A DNA stretch of 64,000 nucleotides, from NCBI GenBank assembly GCA_015056795.1, contig SVFO01000008.1:52575-116574 (forward strand). The letters are read 5' to 3'. Below are positions 1 through 8,282 of this stretch, piece by piece (position 1 is the stretch's first letter; the number at the start of each line of letters is the position of its first letter). The notes under the pieces were generated by a model. That model was not told the origin of the DNA, did not search any database, and saw nothing but the letters and a program-made list of their open reading frames with translations. The position numbers and the translations under genes are program-made. Origin of the DNA: Lachnospiraceae bacterium. Its GTDB lineage: Bacteria > Bacillota > Clostridia > Lachnospirales > Lachnospiraceae.

Positions 1-150
1 CTTGAGCGCAGCGCTTTGAACGTAAAATATTTGACGGACAGACAACGGGAGTGGATGAATAAATATCAGGCGAATGTATATGAAAGGCTTTCTCCCTACT
101 TAACGGAAGAGGAGCGCGAATGGCTTCGCAGTGAAACCGCAGCAATCTAG
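1..150 (+). CDS. Xaa-Pro aminopeptidase (M24 family), C-terminal fragment
   Basis: An open frame runs from the first base of the window to a TAG at 148-150. Its 49 residues contain YLTDRQREWMNKYQANVYE and SPYLTEEEREWL. These resemble the short C-terminal domain that follows the metal-binding pita-bread fold in bacterial aminopeptidase P enzymes, which remove an N-terminal residue preceding proline. The catalytic domain lies outside the window, so the assignment rests on the tail alone. The gene is truncated by the window edge, not broken. Confidence 0.65.
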   Translation, partial: LERSALNVKYLTDRQREWMNKYQANVYERLSPYLTEEEREWLRSETAAI

Positions 151-220
151 GCACGAAGAATTCCGTAAAAAAATGAACGTAAAATGTCAAGAAAATGAGA
201 AAAAACCGCAAGGATAAACG

Positions 221-249
221 TTGCTTTTTTGGGAACCTTCGTGTATAAT
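221..249 (+). promoter_or_regulatory. Sigma-A promoter of pckA
   Basis: The -35 box is TTGCTT (221-226), followed by a 17-nt spacer and a perfect TATAAT (244-249). The leader is about 60 nt and ends in an AGGAG ribosome binding site (301-305), 9 nt before the pckA ATG. Confidence 0.75.
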
Positions 250-314
250 GATACATGGCAATTTTTGGATATATTTTATGTCACAAATAAATAAAGGAAA
301 AGGAGTAAGTACAA

Positions 315-1928
315 ATGGCAGCAATTGATTTAACCAAGTATGGCATTACTGGAAGTACGGAGATTGTTTACAATCCTTCCTACGAGACCCTCTTTGATGA
401 GGAAATGAAGCCTGAGCTCACTGGCTACGACAAGGGACAGCTTACCGAGCTGGGAACCGTAAACGTTATGACGGGTGTTTACACCGGACGTTCCCCTAAG
501 GATAAGTACATCGTTATGGATGAGAATTCCAAGAACACCGTATGGTGGACCACCGATGAGTACAAGAACGACAACCACGCCATGAGCGAGGAGACCTGGG
601 CAGTTGTTAAGGATATTGCTAAGAAGGCTTTGTCTAACAAGAGACTGTTCGTTGTAGATGCATTCTGCGGCGCGAACAAGGATACCCGCATGGCTGTTCG
701 TTTCATCATGGAAGTGGCATGGCAGGCACACTTTGTAAAGAACATGTTCATCCAGCCTACTGCTGAGGAACTCAAGAACTTTACCCCTGATTTCGTAATT
801 TACAACGCATCTAAGGCGAAGGTAGACAACTATAAGGAACTTGGCCTCAATTCCGAGACCTGCGTAGCCTTCAACATCACCAGCAGAGAGCAGGTAATCC
901 TGAACACCTGGTACGGCGGTGAGATGAAGAAGGGTATGTTCTCCATGATGAACTACTATCTGCCTCTGAAGGGCATTGCTTCCATGCACTGCTCCGCCAA
1001 CACCGACATGAAGGGTGAGAACACCGCCATCTTCTTTGGTCTGTCCGGAACAGGTAAGACCACCCTTTCCACAGATCCCAAGAGACTGCTCATCGGTGAT
1101 GACGAGCACGGCTGGGATGACAACGGCGTGTTCAACTTCGAGGGCGGCTGCTACGCTAAGGTTATTGGCCTTGATAAGGAGTCTGAGCCTGACATCTATA
1201 ACGCAATCAAGAGAAATGCTCTTCTAGAGAACGTAACGGTAGCTGCTGATGGCAAGATCGACTTCGATGATAAGTCCGTAACCGAGAATACTCGCGTGTC
1301 TTATCCCATCGATCACATTAACAACATCGTATTGAAGGTAAATCCTACCTCCTCAGGTCCTGCAGCGAAGAACGTAATCTTCCTGAGTGCAGATGCATTC
1401 GGAGTACTTCCTCCCGTATCCATTCTGACTCCTGAGCAGACCCAGTACTATTTCCTTTCCGGATTCACCGCAAAGCTTGCAGGTACCGAGCGCGGCATTA
1501 CCGAGCCTACCCCTACCTTCTCCGCATGCTTTGGTCAGGCATTTCTGGAGCTCCATCCCACCAAGTACGGCGAGGAGCTGGTTAAGAAGATGCAGAAGAG
1601 CGGCGCTAAGGCTTACCTTGTAAATACTGGTTGGAACGGAACTGGAAAGAGAATTTCCATCAAGGATACCAGAGGCATCATAGATGCGATCTTGAACGGT
1701 GACGTAAACAACGCACCTACCAAGAAGATCCCCATCTTTGACTTTGAGGTTCCTACCGCTCTTCCTGGAGTTGATCCTGCAATTCTGGATCCCAGAGATA
1801 CCTATGCTAACGCTTCCGAGTGGGAGACCAAGGCAAAGGATCTTGCTGAGAGATTCATCAAGAACTTCAAGAAGTACGAAGGCAACGATGCTGGTAAGGC
1901 ACTGGTTGCTGCAGGTCCTCAGCTGTAA
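315..1928 (+). CDS. pckA: Phosphoenolpyruvate carboxykinase (ATP)
   Basis: This 537-residue protein has the usual length of ATP-dependent PEP carboxykinases. These enzymes interconvert oxaloacetate + ATP and PEP + CO2 + ADP in the cytosol. The P-loop [11 protein letters not shown] begins near residue 242, followed by the metal-binding segment LIGDDEHGW, and RSPKDKY lies near residue 60. The ATG at 315 has a good AGGAG site. The gene is monocistronic: it has its own promoter and a strong terminator. In anaerobic gut Clostridia the enzyme often works in the carboxylating direction, making ATP and oxaloacetate; that direction is inferred. Oxaloacetate made here would feed the citrate synthase operon at 42.8 kb. 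Confidence 0.97.
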   Translation: MAAIDLTKYGITGSTEIVYNPSYETLFDEEMKPELTGYDKGQLTELGTVNVMTGVYTGRSPKDKYIVMDENSKNTVWWTTDEYKNDNHAMSEETWAVVKDIAKKALSNKRLFVVDAFCGANKDTRMAVRFIMEVAWQAHFVKNMFIQPTAEELKNFTPDFVIYNASKAKVDNYKELGLNSETCVAFNITSREQVILNTWYGGEMKKGMFSMMNYYLPLKGIASMHCSANTDMKGENTAIFFGLSGTGKTTLSTDPKRLLIGDDEHGWDDNGVFNFEGGCYAKVIGLDKESEPDIYNAIKRNALLENVTVAADGKIDFDDKSVTENTRVSYPIDHINNIVLKVNPTSSGPAAKNVIFLSADAFGVLPPVSILTPEQTQYYFLSGFTAKLAGTERGITEPTPTFSACFGQAFLELHPTKYGEELVKKMQKSGAKAYLVNTGWNGTGKRISIKDTRGIIDAILNGDVNNAPTKKIPIFDFEVPTALPGVDPAILDPRDTYANASEWETKAKDLAERFIKNFKKYEGNDAGKALVAAGPQL

Positions 1929-1950
1929 TTTAAGTCGCAAACAAGAATTA

Positions 1951-1987
1951 AGGCAGTCGGCAAAGACCGGCTGCCTTTTTTGCCTTT
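1951..1987 (+). terminator. Rho-independent terminator of pckA
   Basis: A ten-base stem (AGGCAGTCGG / CCGGCTGCCT, one G-U pair) with a 6-nt loop is followed by a T-rich tail. It lies 22 nt after the pckA stop. Confidence 0.9.
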
Positions 1988-2020
1988 TTTCATCTTTTCT
2001 TCATAAAAATAAAAAAATTG

Positions 2021-2049
2021 TTTACTATTGAGAAAAATGCGCGTATAAT
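2021..2049 (+). promoter_or_regulatory. Probable sigma-A promoter of porCDAB
   Basis: TTTACT (2021-2026), 17-nt spacer, TATAAT (2044-2049). The transcript would begin near 2056, leaving a leader of about 90 nt before the porC start at 2146. Confidence 0.6.
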
Positions 2050-2145
2050 ATCTTTCGAATATTCTCGCAAGGTAAATTAAATGCTGAAAAAGCAAGTATT
2101 AGCAATGAATGTGGAATGATTAGGGAAGATGGAAGGAATTGTAAG

Positions 2146-2718
2146 ATGAACAGTTTGACGGAGATCAGATGGCATGGCCGCGGTGGCCAGGGCGCAAAAA
2201 CGGCAGCGCTTTTATTGGCAGACGTAGCCTTTCAGCTTGGAAAGCACGTTCAAGGCTTTCCTGAATATGGCCCGGAGCGAATGGGAGCTCCCATTACGGC
2301 ATATGACCGAATTAGTGACAAGCCGATTCGCGTACATTCGAATATTTATGAGCCGGATTATGTTGTGGTAGTGGATGATACGTTGCTTGAATCCGTTGAC
2401 GTTACGGCTGGCTTAAAAAAAGAGGGTGCTATTCTGGTCAATACGACGAAGTCTAAGGAAGAAATCATTCCTCACCTTAAAGGCTACGAAGGCGAGGTTC
2501 ATATCATTGATGCGCGAAAGGTATGCCATGAGACGCTAGGGAAATATTTCCCTAATACGCCCATGCTTGCCGCCATCGTAAAGGTGTCTGGCGTCATTGA
2601 ACCGGAGACCTTTATCAATCTGATGAGAGAGTCTTTGGAGCATAAATTTGCAAAGAAACCTGAGGTGCTCGACGGTAATATGAAGGCACTTCGTCTGGCA
2701 ATGGAGGAGGTACACTAA
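2146..2718 (+). CDS. porC: Pyruvate:ferredoxin oxidoreductase, gamma subunit
   Basis: This is the 190-residue gamma subunit of a 2-oxoacid:ferredoxin oxidoreductase. The family signature HGRGGQG lies at residues 10-16, and GFPEYGPERMGAP follows. I chose the ATG at 2146 because GGAAGGAA (2131-2138) sits 7 nt upstream and the family signature begins a few residues later; the in-frame ATG at 2116 has no such site. It is the first gene of an operon in gamma-delta-alpha-beta order, and its stop overlaps the next start by one base (TAATG). The complex oxidises pyruvate to acetyl-CoA and CO2 and reduces ferredoxin. A related substrate such as 2-oxoisovalerate cannot be excluded from this subunit alone. 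Confidence 0.9.
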   Translation: MNSLTEIRWHGRGGQGAKTAALLLADVAFQLGKHVQGFPEYGPERMGAPITAYDRISDKPIRVHSNIYEPDYVVVVDDTLLESVDVTAGLKKEGAILVNTTKSKEEIIPHLKGYEGEVHIIDARKVCHETLGKYFPNTPMLAAIVKVSGVIEPETFINLMRESLEHKFAKKPEVLDGNMKALRLAMEEVH

Positions 2719-3020
2719 TGGCATTACCAGCAGAGAAAATAGATGAACACGTAGTTTGGCAGGATGTGACCGAAGGTCTTCAGATTCATGAACCAGCAAC
2801 CAGCAAGGGCTTTATGACGGGTCAGTGGCGTACCAATACGCCCGTTTGGCTCAAGGACAAGTGTAAGCAGTGCCTGCTTTGCGTTCCTTATTGCCCGGAC
2901 AGCTGCATCCTTGCCATGGATAATAAGAGACAGGAATTTGATTATGATCACTGCAAGGGTTGTGGCATCTGCGTTAAGGCATGCCCCTTCGGCGCGATTG
3001 AGATGAAGGAGGGACAATAA
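2718..3020 (+). CDS. porD: Pyruvate:ferredoxin oxidoreductase, delta (ferredoxin-like) subunit
   Basis: This 100-residue protein carries two 4Fe-4S motifs of the CxxCxxCxxxCP type: Cys49/52/55/59 and Cys79/82/85/89. That is the normal pattern for the delta subunit, which relays electrons from the TPP site of the beta subunit to free ferredoxin. The ATG overlaps the porC stop by one base, and porA starts one base after its stop, so translation is probably coupled along the operon. An extra Cys63 lies just after the first cluster. Confidence 0.93.
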   Translation: MALPAEKIDEHVVWQDVTEGLQIHEPATSKGFMTGQWRTNTPVWLKDKCKQCLLCVPYCPDSCILAMDNKRQEFDYDHCKGCGICVKACPFGAIEMKEGQ

Positions 3021-3021
3021 G

Positions 3022-4233
3022 ATGAGTGAAAAAGGAATTCCTCAGAGAATGTCAGGTAATGAGGCAGTGGCAGAAGCCATTCGTCAGATCAATCCCGACG
3101 TAATGCCGGCATTCCCGATTACGCCCTCCACGGAGATCCCTCAGTTTGTTTCTTCCATGATTTCGAACGGACAGATCGACACGGAATTTATTCCTGTTGA
3201 GAGTGAGCACAGCTCCATGAGTGCTGCCATCGGTTCCGAGGCGGCTGGTGCAAGAACCTTGACGGCAACCTCTTCCTGCGGTCTTGCTTTCATGTGGGAG
3301 GTATTATATGTGGCAGCGTCCAATCGTCTGCCCATCATGCTGGAGTGTGTAAACCGTGCTTTATCCGGCCCCATCAACATCAATGCGGAGCATTCCGACA
3401 GCATGGGTGCAAGGGACAGTGGATGGCTTCAGATTTATGCAGAGAATAATCAGGAGGCTTATGACAATACGCTGCAGGCATATCGCATTGCGGAGCATCC
3501 CGACGTGAAGCTTCCGATCATGATTTGTCAGGATGGCTTTATCACAAGCCATGCAGTAGAAAATATTACACTTCTTCCAGATGCGCCCGTTAAGGCGTTT
3601 GTCGGACAGTATGAGCCTGAGCATTATCTCTTAAAAGAGGATGAATCCATGGCATTGGGACCCTATGCCGTGTCACCTTACTGTATGGAAGCAAAGCGCG
3701 CACAGGCGCAGGGCATGATCAATGCGAAGAAGGTCATTCTTGAGGTGGCAGAGGAGTTCGAAAAGCTTTCTGGTAGAAAGTATGGCTTCTATGAGGGATA
3801 TTGCCTGGAGGATGCGGAATATGCACTGGTTGCCATCGGTAGCGTCTGTGGTACGATTAAGGACGCCATTGATGAGCTTCGCGGACAGGGGAAAAAGGTT
3901 GGCCTTCTAAAGATTCGTGTATTCCGTCCCTTCCCTGGTGAGGAGTTTGCTGAAGCGTTGAAGCATTGTAAGGCAGTCGGCATTCTTGACAGAAGTGAGG
4001 GCTATAACAGCGTTGGAGGTCCCGTTGGCGCAGAGGTGACCGCGGCCATGTATCGCGCAAAGTGTCAGGCAGAGACTGTGGATATTATTTATGGTCTTTC
4101 AGGTCGTGATGTCAGGGTATCTGACGTGAAGCGCGTTTATGAGAAGCTCGAAAAGCTTGCGGCAGGAGAGAATGTCTTTGGGGCATATCCTTACCTCGGA
4201 CTGCGCAGCGCTGACCCGGCAGATTGCGTGTAA
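3022..4233 (+). CDS. porA: Pyruvate:ferredoxin oxidoreductase, alpha subunit
   Basis: This 403-residue alpha subunit contributes the pyrimidine-binding half of the thiamine diphosphate site. The N-terminal PAFPITPSTEIP and the segments LSGPININAEHSDSMGARDSG and AENNQEAYDNTLQAYRIAE resemble pyruvate-type enzymes more than branched-chain oxoacid enzymes. I therefore name the complex Por and not Vor; this is family knowledge, not proof of substrate. The gene is translated directly after porD. A 130-nt gap with structured repeats separates it from porB. Confidence 0.9.
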   Translation: MSEKGIPQRMSGNEAVAEAIRQINPDVMPAFPITPSTEIPQFVSSMISNGQIDTEFIPVESEHSSMSAAIGSEAAGARTLTATSSCGLAFMWEVLYVAASNRLPIMLECVNRALSGPININAEHSDSMGARDSGWLQIYAENNQEAYDNTLQAYRIAEHPDVKLPIMICQDGFITSHAVENITLLPDAPVKAFVGQYEPEHYLLKEDESMALGPYAVSPYCMEAKRAQAQGMINAKKVILEVAEEFEKLSGRKYGFYEGYCLEDAEYALVAIGSVCGTIKDAIDELRGQGKKVGLLKIRVFRPFPGEEFAEALKHCKAVGILDRSEGYNSVGGPVGAEVTAAMYRAKCQAETVDIIYGLSGRDVRVSDVKRVYEKLEKLAAGENVFGAYPYLGLRSADPADCV

Positions 4234-4294
4234 ATTAGCTGGAACGGTACGGAAAAAAGGATATCCTACATGGGGATCCGAGCGTAACGGAGCA

Positions 4295-4352
4295 AAAAGC
4301 ATTGCCTAAGGTGATTATTGCGAAAAGCGTCGCCGAAGGCGATTATATTAGG
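4295..4352 (+). repeat. Tandem 28-bp hairpin repeat in the porA-porB gap
   Basis: Two degenerate copies start at AAAAGC (4295 and 4323). Each holds a 5-bp stem with a 3-nt loop followed by GATTAT: TTGCC-taa-GGTGA and TCGCC-gaa-GGCGA. The differences between copies preserve pairing, replacing T-G and G-T pairs with C-G and G-C. The second copy runs into the ATATTAGGAG ribosome binding region of porB. Confidence 0.6.
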
Positions 4353-4363
4353 AGAATGGTGGA

Positions 4364-5302
4364 ATGGAGCAGAAAGCTTTTAATTTTAGAGAGATTCAGG
4401 CAAGGGAAGAAAGATTAGCCCCTGGACACAGAATGTGTGCAGGCTGTGGCGGAACTATTGCCGTTAGAAACGTATTGAAGGCATTGCATCCCGGAGACAA
4501 GGCCGTAATCGGTAATGCAACCGGATGTCTTGAGGTTTCGACCTATATGTATCCCTATACGGCATATGAGGACAGCTATGTTCACAATGCCTTTGAAAAT
4601 GCAGGTGCGACGCTCTCTGGCGTTGAAACGGCATTTCATGCGTTGAAAAAGCGTGGTAAGATTGGTTCAGAATATAAATTCATTACCTTCGGTGGTGACG
4701 GCGGTACCTATGACATTGGTCTGCAGTCCCTCTCAGGCGCCATGGAGCGTGGTCATGACATGGTTTATGTCTGCTATGACAATGGTGCGTACATGAACAC
4801 GGGCATTCAGCGTTCCTCCGCAACGCCCATGTATGCGGATACGACGACGACTCCCGTAGGATCCCAGTCGAATGGTAAGCCGCAGTCTAGAAAGGATCTT
4901 GCGACCATCATCGCGGCACACAACATTCCTTATGTTGCGCAGACGACCTTTATTGGAAACATGAAGGATCTGTACGTAAAGGCAGAGCGTGCCATCTATA
5001 CGCCTGGCGCGGCATTCCTGAACATTATGGCTCCCTGCCCTAGAGGCTGGCGCTATGATGCTCCTGACATTATCGAGATATGCAAGCTCGGCGTGGAAAC
5101 CTGCTATTGGCCTCTGTTTGAGGTGGTAGAAGGTGAGTGGAGACTGAACTATCAGCCGAAGCACAAGCTTCCCCTGGAGGATTTCTTAAAGAAGCAGGGA
5201 CGCTTTAAGCATCTGTTTAAGCCTGGCAATGAGTATTTGATCGAAGCCTTTCAGGCGGAAGTAGATAAGCGTTGGGAAGAATTGCTTAAGAAGTGCAATT
5301 AA
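4364..5302 (+). CDS. porB: Pyruvate:ferredoxin oxidoreductase, beta subunit
   Basis: This 312-residue TPP-binding beta subunit has Cys25 and Cys28 in MCAGCGGT, which with later cysteines (GCLEVSTYMYPY) ligate the proximal 4Fe-4S cluster. The TPP motif starts at GGDGGTYDIG near residue 111 and closes with NGAYMNTG. It is the last gene of porCDAB; the substrate channel and cluster sit at the alpha-beta interface. The start at 4364 follows AGGAGAATGGTGGA. The ATG at 4356 is out of frame. Confidence 0.93.
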   Translation: MEQKAFNFREIQAREERLAPGHRMCAGCGGTIAVRNVLKALHPGDKAVIGNATGCLEVSTYMYPYTAYEDSYVHNAFENAGATLSGVETAFHALKKRGKIGSEYKFITFGGDGGTYDIGLQSLSGAMERGHDMVYVCYDNGAYMNTGIQRSSATPMYADTTTTPVGSQSNGKPQSRKDLATIIAAHNIPYVAQTTFIGNMKDLYVKAERAIYTPGAAFLNIMAPCPRGWRYDAPDIIEICKLGVETCYWPLFEVVEGEWRLNYQPKHKLPLEDFLKKQGRFKHLFKPGNEYLIEAFQAEVDKRWEELLKKCN

Positions 5303-5349
5303 TTCTGACAATTATCAGAAAAAATGCCATAAAATGGCAAATTTTTCTG

Positions 5350-5378
5350 TTGATTTTTTCGGGATTAGAGGTTATAAT
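5350..5378 (+). promoter_or_regulatory. Sigma-A promoter of 6S RNA
   Basis: TTGATT (5350-5355), 17-nt spacer, TATAAT (5373-5378). The predicted start near 5385 is about 20 nt before the closing stem of the 6S RNA core. Confidence 0.75.
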
Positions 5379-5399
5379 AAAGATAACCTGGAATGTACG

Positions 5400-5575
5400 A
5401 TAAAGCTTGTTAGTTTTGAACCTACATTTACTTTCATGGGATTCTTATATTGCCAAGCGGCTGTCAAGCCCTCACTCCCAGGCATGCCTGGACAAGAGGA
5501 TTGGAAGGGAAGGCAAAAACTTGGTTGCGGTTACCCACCTGGCGCGAGCTAGGAGTCAAAAAACAAGACGCGGCA
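5400..5575 (+). ncRNA. ssrS: 6S RNA (SsrS), clostridial type
   Basis: 6S RNA mimics an open promoter and binds sigma-A RNA polymerase holoenzyme, lowering transcription in stationary phase. A closing stem pairs CTTGTT..TTTT (from 5406) with AAAA..AACAAG (to 5567). Between the arms lie segments I recognise from Firmicute 6S RNAs: TTCTTATATTGCCAAGCGG, and GGTTGCGGTTACCCACCTGG on the 3' arm. The core is about 160-180 nt, a normal size. It has its own consensus promoter, and the open frames crossing it have no ribosome binding sites. The ends are approximate. The call rests on remembered sequence and pairing; a covariance-model search would settle it. Confidence 0.82.
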
Positions 5576-5630
5576 TTTCGGGTGTAAAAAAAGCATTCGG
5601 TGAAAACACGGATGCAATACAAAAGAGAAA

Positions 5631-5667
5631 AAAGCAGCTGATCGGGAGACCGAGGGCTGCTTTTTCT
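5631..5667 (+). terminator. Rho-independent terminator before spoIID
   Basis: AAAGCAGC (5631-5638) pairs with GGCTGCTTT (5655-5663), with an inner TCGG/CCGA stem, and a T-run follows (to 5665). It would end the 6S transcript or its read-through. A weaker hairpin (GCATTCGGTG / CACGGATGC) lies just upstream at 5592-5614. Confidence 0.8.
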
Positions 5668-5713
5668 TATCGAAATTTTGGTAATTATGAAAGAAAGGGT
5701 TGTACGGAGAGCA

Positions 5714-7258
5714 ATGTCTGGTATCGTGAAGGAACATGTTTCAAAAAAGCAAAGGGTTCAGAGAAAGGGGTTTTTCTGTGCCATGCTCCTGCTATTTTTC
5801 TTCTGGATTGTCATTGCTTCCATTTTTAGGGGGGACAAGCAGGGCGATGCGCAAGAAAAGGATTCAAAGTATGAGCAACGGGAGATTCAAAAGGGGGAGC
5901 AGGCAATGCAAAAGCTACCAAACGAGATTCGTGTGTTGATTCGAACCTCCTCCTATGAAGGCTTGTATCATGATTCCCTTGAAATACAGGGGGACACCGA
6001 AGTTGTTTTTGATGACGGCAGGGAGGAACGGTGCATTCCATGTGGCGAAGTCATTCGTTTGCAAAAGGGTGATGCGATGTTTGGTGAGGGAGATACGATC
6101 ATCCGAATCTATACCAAGACAGAGGACGGAAGGTTAACTGTTAAGAATTTACTTCGAAGTCAGGGGATTCCTTCTTATAAAGGAAGAATGGAAATACGAG
6201 AAAAAGAAGAAGGACTGGTGTTGGTAAATGTTCTTCCGCTGGAGGATTATTTATGCGGCGTGCTTCCAAGTGAAATGCCGTCCAATTTTCCTGAGGAGGC
6301 ACTAAAGGCGCAAGCAATTTGCGCGAGAACCTATGCGTATGGAAAGCTGAAGGATGCAGGGTATCCTGATTTGGGGGTTGATTTGGATGATTCCACGGCA
6401 TTTCAGGTATATGGAAATTTAGCGGAGCAGGAAAGCTGTACGAATGCGGTTAGGGCAACGCGAGGATTGGTGTTGGTAGATGAGAGAGGTAACCTTATGG
6501 ATACCTTTTATTATTCTACCTCCTGCGGAAGGGGAACGGATGTTACGGCATGGCAAGGAAATGCAGGGACAAGCTTGGGAATGTCAAAGGGAAAGAAGAT
6601 TTCCAGAACTGCCATGCAGACAATGCTTAAAAATGCGGACAATCGGAAGGTGGATAAAAAGGAAGCAGAAGATAAAAAGGAAGCAGAAGATAAAAAGGAA
6701 GCAGAAGATAAAAAGGAAAAGCTTGAGGATGCAGATTTTTTGCTTTTGGAGGATTCAGATGATTATGAATCCGATTTACCATGGTATCGATGGACCTATG
6801 AGGTGGAACGAATAGAGAACAATGAGATGGCAAATAGAATACAGCATGTTCTGAATTCAGAGGAAGAGTTTTTATTTCAGAGCATTTCAGCCATGAGCAT
6901 CACGCGACGCGGCGTTGGTGGCGTTGCCTTGGAACTCAAGATCATAACGGATCAGGGAGAGTATACCATTCAGGGTGAGCATGCGATTCGCGAGGTGTTA
7001 TGTGATGGGAGGACGGAGGTGGTTCAAAGGGACGGAACGAGGTTCGTGTGTTCTTCGCTGCTGCCAAGCGCTTTTTTTCTCATGGAGACTAGCGCAACAG
7101 GAGAAAACGTGATAGGATATTCGTTAAATGGCGGAGGACTGGGACATGGCATTGGAATGAGCCAGAACGCAGCTGGTGTCATGGCGAAGGAAGGCCATAA
7201 TGCAGAAGAAATCCTAGCGTTTTTTTATGAGGGTGGTAGACTTTACGATATTAGGTGA
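5714..7258 (+). CDS. spoIID: SpoIID/LytB-domain sporulation protein
   Basis: SpoIID is a membrane-anchored lytic transglycosylase that, with SpoIIM and SpoIIP, degrades septal peptidoglycan during engulfment. One N-terminal membrane segment (FFCAMLLLFFFWIVIASIF) precedes the SpoIID domain: VLPLEDYLCGVLPSEMP near residue 170, then AQAICARTYAYGKL. The C-terminal LGHGIGMSQNAAGVMA motif follows. At 514 residues it is longer than typical SpoIID (about 340), partly from a Lys/Glu-rich insert near residues 313-340 encoded by 18-bp repeats. I chose ATG 5714 because GGAGAG lies just upstream; the spacing is short, and ATG 5687 or TTG 5678 remain possible. A LytB-type paralog with another role cannot be excluded. 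Confidence 0.85.
   Translation: MSGIVKEHVSKKQRVQRKGFFCAMLLLFFFWIVIASIFRGDKQGDAQEKDSKYEQREIQKGEQAMQKLPNEIRVLIRTSSYEGLYHDSLEIQGDTEVVFDDGREERCIPCGEVIRLQKGDAMFGEGDTIIRIYTKTEDGRLTVKNLLRSQGIPSYKGRMEIREKEEGLVLVNVLPLEDYLCGVLPSEMPSNFPEEALKAQAICARTYAYGKLKDAGYPDLGVDLDDSTAFQVYGNLAEQESCTNAVRATRGLVLVDERGNLMDTFYYSTSCGRGTDVTAWQGNAGTSLGMSKGKKISRTAMQTMLKNADNRKVDKKEAEDKKEAEDKKEAEDKKEKLEDADFLLLEDSDDYESDLPWYRWTYEVERIENNEMANRIQHVLNSEEEFLFQSISAMSITRRGVGGVALELKIITDQGEYTIQGEHAIREVLCDGRTEVVQRDGTRFVCSSLLPSAFFLMETSATGENVIGYSLNGGGLGHGIGMSQNAAGVMAKEGHNAEEILAFFYEGGRLYDIR
6653..6718 (+). repeat. In-frame 18-bp tandem repeat inside spoIID
   Basis: Three exact copies of GATAAAAAGGAAGCAGAA start at 6653, 6671 and 6689. A fourth copy from 6707 matches for 12 bases. 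Each unit encodes DKKEAE, so copy changes keep the reading frame. Confidence 0.95.
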
Positions 7259-7268
7259 CGGAGGAAAC

Positions 7269-8075
7269 ATGCGTAAGGTATGGAAGAAAATTCGCTTTTT
7301 TAGTAAGGATATGGGAAGGCAGAATCTTAGCGCTTTTTCTGCGAGTACGGCCTTCTTTTTCTTTTTGTCCTTGGTACCGATGCTGATCATGCTCTGTACG
7401 ATCATACCTTATACGCCGCTTACGGAAGAAATTTTGTTGACGGCAATGAGGGGCTGGATCCCAGAAAAAATTTTTCCGCTGGCAGAGGGATTGGTTAAGG
7501 ACGTATATGAACGCTCAGAAGGCTTGTTGTCTATAGCAGCGATTGTTACCCTGTGGACCGCGGGAAAGGGAATGCTGGCGCTGATGCGTGGGCTGAATGC
7601 CATTGATGACATCAAGGAGACAAGAAGCTATGTCTGGGTTCGTATCGTTTCAAGCTTCTATACCATTCTGATGCTTGTCATGGTGGTGCTGTCACTTTTG
7701 GTCGTGGTTTTTGGTAATCGCTTTGTGGATATGCTGTTATATAAAATGCCAAAGCTCCAGCCTTTGGTGGCTCTTTTAATGCATTTTCGTTTCTTGGCAA
7801 TTTGGGTGCTGTTAACACTTTTGTTTATTGCAATTTTTGCGTTTGTGCCGAATGGAAGATTAAAGCTGCGAGAACAAATTCCTGGGGCAATTTTTACGGC
7901 AGTTGGATGGAGTATATTTTCTTGGGGCTTTTCCCTGTATGTCGATTGGACGGATTATAGTATTTATGGAAGCCTTTCGATCATTGTCTTAGTCATGCTA
8001 TGGTTGTATTTTTGTATGTATATAGTCATGCTGGGGGCTTATGTAAATAAGTTCTTAAAAACAGAAATTGACTAA
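7269..8075 (+). CDS. YihY/BrkB-family inner membrane protein
   Basis: This 268-residue polytopic protein shows about six hydrophobic segments. It has the YihY hallmarks TAFFFFLSLVPMLIMLC in the first membrane segment and the C-terminal WSIFSWGFSLYVDWTDYSIYGSLS. The ATG at 7269 has GGAGG 4 nt upstream; the in-frame ATG at 7227 lies inside spoIID and lacks a site. It follows the spoIID stop by 10 nt, so the two are probably cotranscribed. Family members have no settled function (envelope protein; the old ribonuclease BN label is wrong). I assign family only. Confidence 0.88.
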   Translation: MRKVWKKIRFFSKDMGRQNLSAFSASTAFFFFLSLVPMLIMLCTIIPYTPLTEEILLTAMRGWIPEKIFPLAEGLVKDVYERSEGLLSIAAIVTLWTAGKGMLALMRGLNAIDDIKETRSYVWVRIVSSFYTILMLVMVVLSLLVVVFGNRFVDMLLYKMPKLQPLVALLMHFRFLAIWVLLTLLFIAIFAFVPNGRLKLREQIPGAIFTAVGWSIFSWGFSLYVDWTDYSIYGSLSIIVLVMLWLYFCMYIVMLGAYVNKFLKTEID

Positions 8076-8107
8076 AAACATAGCATAAGTCTATCTTTTT
8101 TTGTGAA

Positions 8108-8138
8108 ATGTGGATGAAATGTGGATAGCCATGTGGAT
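8108..8138 (+). promoter_or_regulatory. Three ATGTGGAT direct repeats upstream of the sortase promoter
   Basis: Identical 8-mers ATGTGGAT occur at 8108, 8119 and 8131. The spacing of 11-12 bp puts them on one face of the helix, ending 17 nt before the -35 box. They could be an activator or response-regulator site; the binder is unknown. Confidence 0.45.
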
Positions 8139-8154
8139 AGTAAATGATTTCCGC

Positions 8155-8183
8155 TTGACATTTATGACAGTTTTAAGTAGAAT
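8155..8183 (+). promoter_or_regulatory. Sigma-A promoter of the sortase cassette
   Basis: Consensus TTGACA (8155-8160), 17-nt spacer, TAGAAT (8178-8183). A second TTGACA-17-TAAATT (8254-8282) ends directly at the sortase ATG; its transcripts would start inside the gene. Confidence 0.75.
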
Positions 8184-8282
8184 ATTCTTGTATGATTTGA
8201 ATGGATTACTATGTCAAAATGCAAAGGAATATGTAACATCTTTGCAAAATTGTTTGACAAACAGGTGAAAACAGAGTAAATT

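Noticed and set aside
330-1109. 259-residue antisense open frame within pckA
   Set aside because: It is the complement of a strongly coding gene, has no ribosome binding site, and its composition mirrors pckA codon bias.
5407-5829. Open frames crossing the porB-spoIID gap
   Set aside because: They overlap the 6S RNA and its terminator and have no ribosome binding site.
6653-6718. CRISPR-like or frameshifting repeat
   Set aside because: The 18-bp units are directly adjacent without spacers, inside a coding frame, and keep the frame.
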